Shown here: positions 5,051-9,046 of the stretch, one piece after another
Position numbering within the stretch: the stretch's first letter is position 1
Layout: each line of letters begins with the position of its first letter
Assembly (NCBI GenBank): GCA_026396425.1
Contig: JAPLWU010000081.1
Location: 1-9,046, forward strand
From: Microcaldota archaeon
GTDB taxonomy: Archaea; Micrarchaeota; Micrarchaeia; Burarchaeales; JAKAKT01
Direction of reading: 5' to 3'
Length of the DNA: 9,046 bases
Notes under the pieces: generated by a model
What the model was told of the DNA's origin: nothing
Databases searched by the model: none
Seen by the model: the letters and a program-made list of their open reading frames with translations, nothing else
Translations under genes and position numbers: made by a program

Positions 5051-6646
5051 CTACTCCTTCGCTCTCGCGCCGATGTTGTAGATATCGAATTCAAGACTCC
5101 TGTTTTTCTCGAGCTTTTTTCCGATTTCCCCAAGAACGAGTTTTTTTATCCTCATGTACGCTTCGCGGCCGACCTCCACATTGCCGATTGCGTAGCGCAG
5201 GTTCTTCGTGTTGAAGCAGAACATGCAGTCCGTGAGATTCTCGCAGTTGTGGCAGTAGTAGCAGCCGGAGCAGCTCCTGCACGAGTCCACTTCGAAGCAG
5301 CGCGTGAGCTTCACCGAATGGTAGCAGTTGATGCAGAACGAGCAGTCCCAAAGGGTGTCGAAGCCAAAACAATGCTCTGAGCTTCGGGGCCACATGCCGC
5401 ACGCGCAGTATTTCGAATAAACCATTGCGGAGGTGAGGTAGCAGTAGGAATTGTCTATCATTATGGCGCAATCGGTAATGTTCTTGTTATCCCCCTCGCA
5501 GAATTCCGCGGCGAAATAAGCTATTCTGCCGAGTTTGTCATGCGCGTTTTCAAGGGTCAGTTTTTCGACTTCCTCTGGCGGCATTTTCGCATGCTCGCCC
5601 CACCAAATCGCCTCTTCGATGGTCAGAAGCCGGTCTTTCGGGAGGGCGGGGATAGCGATTGTATATGGAAGATGGAGGATTTTTTTGCCGCTTGCGGCCG
5701 ATTTCAACTCTATCATCGTGTGCGTGTGGCTGAGAAGCCATTTTTTGTATCCGTCAATGCCGGAAAGCTCTGTGCCTAACACGAGTTTTGCGGTCTTGGT
5801 GAATTCCCGCTCAACCTCCTCTTTTCCGCTTTCGTTGTCGCGCCAGTCGGGCTGAGGCGGAATCTCAGGCTTCTCCAACCTCGCTTTTGCAACGATATCA
5901 ATCAGCGAGGGCAGCTTCTTCTCCCTGCGCAGTTTCCCTGCCATTTCCGCAAGCAGCTTGGCCTTGAGCTGCTCGTATTTTTTCGGCTCGAGCTGCAGGT
6001 TGCCTATGCAGTGCCGCTTGCTTCTGAGGTTGAAGCAAAAGAGGCATTCCGCGCAATTGTCCAGGTTGAACGAGTAGTAGCAGTCGGAGCAATTCTGGCA
6101 CATCCAAGCCTCAAAGCACCTTCTGTCCCTATAGGTCTGGGTGCAGCGTATGCAGAACTGCGATTCGCCAGGTCCATGCGTCCCGAAGCAGTCCTCGCAA
6201 ATCCTCCCGACGGTGCACTTGAAAAGGTATTTTGAGTCGCCGTATTGCGCCGAGTCGTAGACGAAAAAGCTGTCGCTTATGTTCGCGCTTTTCTCCACGT
6301 GGCCGCAATTGCCTATGATGATGTTGCCGCAGTAACAAACCCTGTCCCTGATTGCCGAAATCAGCGAGTCGATGTCCTTTATTTCGTTTATCGAAAGCGG
6401 AGGATATTCTTTGTTGAAGTCAACTTCCCCGAATCCTATGAATTTCGCGTCTTTGTGGTATTCCTTTATTGCAATCGTGACGTCCTTCCCGGAAATGCAG
6501 GACTTCTCGTGCCTGTTCTTGTCTATAAGCTCGTCGAGCCACTTGTAATAGTCGGAGAGCGGGCCTACGTCCTCCTTGAAAACCACCTTGCATGCGGTCC
6601 TCCACCGCTTGTCCAGAACCGCAAGGGTTTCCGATTCGTCCGTCAT
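5051..6646 (-). CDS. Cys-rich tandem-duplicated solenoid protein (downstream paralogue), unknown function
   Basis: This gene codes for 531 residues, 35 of them Cys (about 6.6%). The protein is two related halves, roughly 10-270 and 280-531. Each half starts with a short alpha/beta part (YYKWL at 33-37, YKKWL at 300-304). Next comes a Cys-rich run (about 104-213 and 383-486), then a cap CIGN or AIGN, and a charged helix. Residues 153-213 and 426-486 align without gaps at an offset of 273. In the Cys-rich runs almost all Cys lie on one three-residue register, with a Cys every 12 residues (153 to 213, and 402 to 474). No signal peptide or membrane segment is seen, so it is probably cytosolic. 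ATG 6646 forms ATGA with the stop of the upstream paralogue; ggaga precedes it. Similar Cys-rich proteins occur, as I recall, unassigned in CPR and DPANN genomes. A structural or metal/thiol role is possible; none is shown. Confidence 0.85.
   Translation of the reverse strand: MTDESETLAVLDKRWRTACKVVFKEDVGPLSDYYKWLDELIDKNRHEKSCISGKDVTIAIKEYHKDAKFIGFGEVDFNKEYPPLSINEIKDIDSLISAIRDRVCYCGNIIIGNCGHVEKSANISDSFFVYDSAQYGDSKYLFKCTVGRICEDCFGTHGPGESQFCIRCTQTYRDRRCFEAWMCQNCSDCYYSFNLDNCAECLFCFNLRSKRHCIGNLQLEPKKYEQLKAKLLAEMAGKLRREKKLPSLIDIVAKARLEKPEIPPQPDWRDNESGKEEVEREFTKTAKLVLGTELSGIDGYKKWLLSHTHTMIELKSAASGKKILHLPYTIAIPALPKDRLLTIEEAIWWGEHAKMPPEEVEKLTLENAHDKLGRIAYFAAEFCEGDNKNITDCAIMIDNSYCYLTSAMVYSKYCACGMWPRSSEHCFGFDTLWDCSFCINCYHSVKLTRCFEVDSCRSCSGCYYCHNCENLTDCMFCFNTKNLRYAIGNVEVGREAYMRIKKLVLGEIGKKLEKNRSLEFDIYNIGARAKE
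5189..5443 (-). repeat. Seven-coil Cys ladder, 12-residue repeat (C-terminal half of downstream paralogue)
   Basis: Cys occurs at residues 402, 414, 426, 438, 450, 462 and 474, exactly 12 apart, and position 486 is Ala at the cap. The residue after each is mostly hydrophobic or aromatic (Y, A, F, I, F, Y, M, I). Further Cys at 435, 441, 456, 459, 465, 468 and 477 fall on the same three-residue register. At DNA level this is a diverged 36-base repeat visible only after translation. Confidence 0.75.
6008..6298 (-). repeat. Six-coil Cys ladder, 12-residue repeat (N-terminal half of downstream paralogue)
   Basis: Residues 117, 129 and 141 are Val, Val and Leu, and then Cys occurs at 153, 165, 177, 189, 201 and 213, every 12 residues. 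The following residue is F, I, F, Y, L and I in the six Cys coils. Extra Cys at 144, 150, 168, 183, 186, 198 and 204 keep the three-residue register. The ladder starts as an aliphatic stack and continues as Cys, so these positions probably face the core. Confidence 0.73.
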
Positions 6647-8202
6647 TTTCTCCTTTCCCCGATGTTGTAGATGCTCCATTTCAGCGATTTTTTCCTTTCG
6701 AGTTCCGAGGCAACCTGCTCGAGAAGCGAGGACTTGATTTTTCTGAAGTTTTCTGGCTGTAGTTGGGCGTTCCCTATCGCGTGAGCCAGGTTTTTGGCGT
6801 TGAAGCAGAACATGCAGTCCCTCGCGTTCTCGACGTTGTGCGAGAAGTATATGTCCGCCGAGTCCGAGCTTGAGTCCACTTCGAAAGCGCGGGTTATGTT
6901 CGAGCAGTGCATGCTCCTTATTACAAACGAAGAATTGAAAACAACCGAGGAGCCGAAAATATTTTCGCTCTCGCGGGGCCAGAAGCAATAGGCGACGTTT
7001 TTTGAAAGCACGGGCATTATGCATTTCCGTGCGTTCCAAGTGTTCACGCAGATAACCGGGCAGTCCGTTTTCTCGCAGTTCTCCTCGAAAATCGTGCAAT
7101 ACCCGATCACCCTGCTTAATTTCTCCCTCAATTCGCGTATGGAAGTCCCTTCGCTTACCGGGATTCCTGTTTTGGCCGCCGCTTCCAACTCCTCAAGCGA
7201 GATTTGCCTAATCTCGCTCGTAAAGCCCCAATACTCCTTGATTACCGGGACGGGCTTTCCGCTGACTGCGGATTTGACGAAAGTCAGGTCGTAGAAATCA
7301 AGTCCGTCCGTAAGCCATTTTCCGAATGCGTCAACGTCCCCAAGCTCCCGCCCTAGCACTACCCGCGTTGTGTCGTTGAAAGCCCGGTCCATCTCAGCCC
7401 TGTCAAAGCCCCATCCGCCTTCAGCCGGCTCCTCCCTCTCCTTTTTGAACAGGTCGATGAAGCGCAACGTTTTCTTCTTGCTAAGCAGCTCCCCAACGAC
7501 CTCATCGATTAGCTTCCTCTTTATCGCCGCGTATTTTTCCTTCTCAAGTTCCAGATTCCCTATTGCGTGCCGCTTTCCTTTCTGGAAGAACGAGAACATG
7601 CAGTCGGTGCAGCCCTGCATGTAAAAACTGTAGTACATATCGGTCGAGTTTGAGATGAGCAAGGACTCAAAACCCCGCTTCAACCCCTTGGGCCCGCCCA
7701 CATTGATGCACCTTAAAATGTGCTCGCATGCCGCGGTGTCGTGGGTGCCGAATAAGTATGCGCCATCTTTGCAATAAGACGAGTGGGCGGCATACTTGCA
7801 CTTCCATATGGCGTTGCAGTCGTAAACGAAGAACGAATCGGTGACGTTCGCGCTGTCCTCGACTTCCTTCGAGTTGCCAAGAACGACACTGCCGGAATAG
7901 CAGGCCCGTTCGCCCAGCGCGTCGACTATCGAGTCAACGTCCTTTATCTCGTTTATGTTCAGCGGCTCGAACTTTTTGTTGAAGTCTATCTCATCGAAAT
8001 GGATGAATCTGGCTTCCCTCGGGTAATTCCTGCTCGCGGGATGGACCGACCTTCCGCTAAGATAAGATTTTCGTTCGGCGGGCTTCTTCGCGTATTCGGA
8101 AAGCCAGCCGCCCCACTCCTCAATGCCCCCGATTTCCCTGCCGAAGACTGCCTTGCAAGTGCCCCTAAAAGCATGGTCGAGCGTTTCGTGAAGAGTCCCC
8201 AC
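6643..8202 (-). CDS. Tandem-duplicated solenoid protein (upstream paralogue, Cys-poor), unknown function
   Basis: This gene codes for 519 residues with 18 Cys. It is collinear with the following gene product, with the same two halves, caps and ending (SIYNIGERRK versus DIYNIGARAK). Shared blocks include FNKKFEPLNINEIKDVDSI (74-92), SANVTDSFFVYD (117-128), RHAIGN (211-216), FEVDS (440-444) and DCMFCFN (462-468). Many Cys of the partner are replaced. Where the partner has Cys 450-468, this protein has Ser, Ala, Ile and Val, while DCMFCFN is kept. The 12-residue register is preserved, so the fold is probably the same. No signal peptide or membrane helix is seen. The start is GTG 8202 with gagaggt upstream; no in-frame ATG lies near it. 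The 37-base gap to the ATPase gene holds only a weak TATA-like ttaatctaa, so both genes may be read from further upstream. The stop overlaps the next start as ATGA. Confidence 0.85.
   Translation of the reverse strand: MGTLHETLDHAFRGTCKAVFGREIGGIEEWGGWLSEYAKKPAERKSYLSGRSVHPASRNYPREARFIHFDEIDFNKKFEPLNINEIKDVDSIVDALGERACYSGSVVLGNSKEVEDSANVTDSFFVYDCNAIWKCKYAAHSSYCKDGAYLFGTHDTAACEHILRCINVGGPKGLKRGFESLLISNSTDMYYSFYMQGCTDCMFSFFQKGKRHAIGNLELEKEKYAAIKRKLIDEVVGELLSKKKTLRFIDLFKKEREEPAEGGWGFDRAEMDRAFNDTTRVVLGRELGDVDAFGKWLTDGLDFYDLTFVKSAVSGKPVPVIKEYWGFTSEIRQISLEELEAAAKTGIPVSEGTSIRELREKLSRVIGYCTIFEENCEKTDCPVICVNTWNARKCIMPVLSKNVAYCFWPRESENIFGSSVVFNSSFVIRSMHCSNITRAFEVDSSSDSADIYFSHNVENARDCMFCFNAKNLAHAIGNAQLQPENFRKIKSSLLEQVASELERKKSLKWSIYNIGERRK
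6778..7032 (-). repeat. 12-residue solenoid with aliphatic ladder (C-terminal half of upstream paralogue)
   Basis: The positions equivalent to the partner's Cys ladder are residues 391, 403, 415, 427, 439, 451, 463 and 475. They are Ala, Val, Ile, Val, Ala, Ile, Cys and Ala. The remaining Cys at 385, 394, 406, 433, 463 and 466 all keep the same three-residue register. The pattern supports inward-facing small or hydrophobic side chains. Confidence 0.65.
7564..7854 (-). repeat. 12-residue solenoid (N-terminal half of upstream paralogue)
   Basis: Residues 117-213 correspond in numbering to the first solenoid of the partner, with a local three-residue shift near 151-157. Cys at 129, 135, 144, 159, 165, 198 and 201 are all multiples of three. 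The partner's Cys at 177, 183, 186 and 189 are here Gly, Ile, Ser and Met. Confidence 0.55.
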
Positions 8203-8239
8203 CCAATTACCTCTCGCCGAATTAGATTAACCAACTCGT

Positions 8240-9046
8240 TCAGTCCTTCTTCTTCCTTCTCTTGCTGTCGAAAGTGAAAGCGTCCCTCGTGCTCTTGCCG
8301 GATGCGATGTTCCATCTCTCAGTCAGGGATTCGAGGTCGCTGAATTGCTTTGCATTTTCAGAATTTGCGTTTGTTTCGCTTTTTTCTTTTTCCTTTTCCG
8401 TTTTTTTCGCAGTCCGCGATTCGGCCGTTGCCGGGGCTTCGGAAGCTTCCGCTCCCTTTACCCTCCTCTCCAAGTCGGACTTCCTTAATATGGGCGGAGG
8501 CGCCGGCTCTCCGTACTGCCTGCGGATTCCCGTTTCCACTGCCACGGTCCTTTGCGAAACTGTGCCAGCGGCTTCTGGCCCTCGCCCGCCAGTTCCCATG
8601 GCTTCGGGTTTTAGCGCTTCCATTCCGTGGATTCCGGCGGCCTCGGGCCTTCGCGCCCCGGCAGCTTCATGGGGCATCGGTGCTCCCTTTCCAATCGCTT
8701 CCGGTTTTATCGCAGCTCCGGCTCCTCCGGCTGGGGGCCTGGCCGGGTATTGGTCCGCGCCAATCGGCGGGCCCGGCTCGTAGCCCCATTTTTTCGCGTC
8801 CACGACGCGGAGCTTCATCGGCAACAAATACTTCTTGCCGTCGAACAATCTTACGATGCACTCCCTCTGGTGCAGGCGCACGAACATCTCCTTCTTCGAC
8901 TCTTCAATCTCCATCTGGCTCCTCGCCTTCTTGAAGTACTCCTCGACCTTGATTTCCATTATGGAGCTTATGGTCGTGGCATCCTCGCGGTTGAGCTTGA
9001 AGGCCACGATGTTCCTTATGTTCGAGATTATGCTGTCGTGCACCTC
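8240..9046 (-). CDS. C-terminal part of a HerA/DUF87-type ATPase with a long low-complexity tail (partial)
   Basis: The frame enters from the right edge of the window, and 268 residues are visible. The first 90 or so are globular: DSIISNIRNIVAFKLNRED (about 4-22), a charged helix, then FVRLHQRECIVRLFDGKKY (about 55-73) and an end at about residue 90. The order 'isolated Asn, Ala-Phe-Lys/Arg-Leu, Asp, helix, short Arg-containing strand' resembles the end of HerA/VirB4-like (DUF87) pumping ATPases, where a sensor strand and Arg finger follow Walker B. The nucleotide-binding motifs are outside the window, so this is tentative. From about 91 the protein is low-complexity: Pro/Gly/Ala-rich with PEAxG repeats, then a Lys/Glu/Ser-rich part. 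It ends with a segment ESLTERWNIASGKSTRDAF that may be an ordered peptide, and a basic tail KRRKKKD. The tail could tether partners or bind nucleic acid (inference). Confidence 0.55.
   Translation of the reverse strand, partial: EVHDSIISNIRNIVAFKLNREDATTISSIMEIKVEEYFKKARSQMEIEESKKEMFVRLHQRECIVRLFDGKKYLLPMKLRVVDAKKWGYEPGPPIGADQYPARPPAGGAGAAIKPEAIGKGAPMPHEAAGARRPEAAGIHGMEALKPEAMGTGGRGPEAAGTVSQRTVAVETGIRRQYGEPAPPPILRKSDLERRVKGAEASEAPATAESRTAKKTEKEKEKSETNANSENAKQFSDLESLTERWNIASGKSTRDAFTFDSKRRKKKD
8564..8707 (-). repeat. PEAxG repeat in the ATPase tail
   Basis: Within residues about 114-161 the motif recurs as KPEAIG, PHEAAG, RPEAAG, KPEAMG and GPEAAG, at irregular spacings of 10-15 residues. Five copies in about 48 residues suggest repeat expansion of a flexible linker. 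Confidence 0.6.

Noticed and set aside
4969..5133. N-terminal extension of the Roadblock protein from ATG 5133
   Set aside because: It overlaps the end of the upstream gene by 83 bases, is rich in Arg and Ser without family similarity, and crosses the predicted promoter.
6647..7099. N-terminal extension of the downstream Cys-rich protein to 682 residues
   Set aside because: It lies out of frame inside the upstream paralogue; the ATGA overlap at 6643-6646 and the alignment of both proteins from their N-termini support ATG 6646.
5051..8202. CRISPR array, because of the regular 36-base periodicity in the Cys-rich genes
   Set aside because: The period exists only after translation, the bases are not conserved from unit to unit, and the reading frames are intact throughout.
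5051..8202. Zinc-finger or rubredoxin-type metal protein based on CxxC motifs
   Set aside because: The CxxC spacing is part of a continuous three- and twelve-residue register and not of isolated knuckles; metal binding is possible but no known zinc-finger pattern is met.
1..9046. Insertion sequences, integrases, attachment sites or toxin-antitoxin genes
   Set aside because: No transposase, recombinase, terminal repeats or tRNA-borne attachment site could be seen on either strand.

Overview
This window is archaeal chromosome, compact and of moderate GC content. The evidence is a ribosomal protein found only in archaea and eukaryotes (eL41/L41e), an archaeal-type tyrosyl-tRNA synthetase without an S4 domain, a GTP-dependent dephospho-CoA kinase (DUF359), a stand-alone Bud32 kinase, a KaiC-like/Roadblock pair, TATA-box promoters close to start codons, and Shine-Dalgarno sites of the GGTGA type. 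The gene density, small stand-alone genes and Cys-rich solenoid proteins would suit a DPANN-type lineage, but that placement is inference.

Layout. Positions 1-1556 hold housekeeping genes around two divergent promoters: the start of PRPP synthetase (minus, cut by the window edge), a 60-residue two-helix membrane protein (plus), GTP-dependent dephospho-CoA kinase (minus) and Bud32 (plus). Positions 1557-2940 hold a convergent T-rich terminator zone, the tiny eL41 gene (minus) behind a strong leader hairpin, and two adjacent genes for single-pass membrane proteins of unknown function (plus) that look distantly paralogous. TyrRS (plus) follows and overlaps, tail to tail, a minus-strand pair made of a Roadblock/LC7 protein and a KaiC-like protein. 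The KaiC-like protein has lost the key residues of Walker A, Walker B and the catalytic glutamate pair.

Positions 5051-8202 (minus) are the most unusual part. Two adjacent genes, coupled by an ATGA overlap, encode related proteins of 519 and 531 residues. Each is an internal tandem duplication of a roughly 265-residue unit, so the locus carries four copies. Each unit contains a run of 12-residue repeats. In the downstream protein the first position of consecutive repeats is Cys (six in a row in one half, seven in the other), and nearly all other Cys fall on the same three-residue register. In the upstream protein many of these positions are aliphatic, Ala or Ser. This predicts a beta-solenoid with a stacked Cys ladder in its core, and a sister protein whose ladder has been largely replaced. 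I do not know its function. It lies directly downstream of the 3' part of what looks like a HerA/DUF87-type ATPase gene with a long low-complexity tail (8240-9046).

No CRISPR array, insertion sequence, tRNA or rRNA was found. Two genes (eL41 and the Roadblock protein) seem to start at TTG behind strong GGTGA-type ribosome binding sites; an ATG/GTG-only gene search would misplace both starts.
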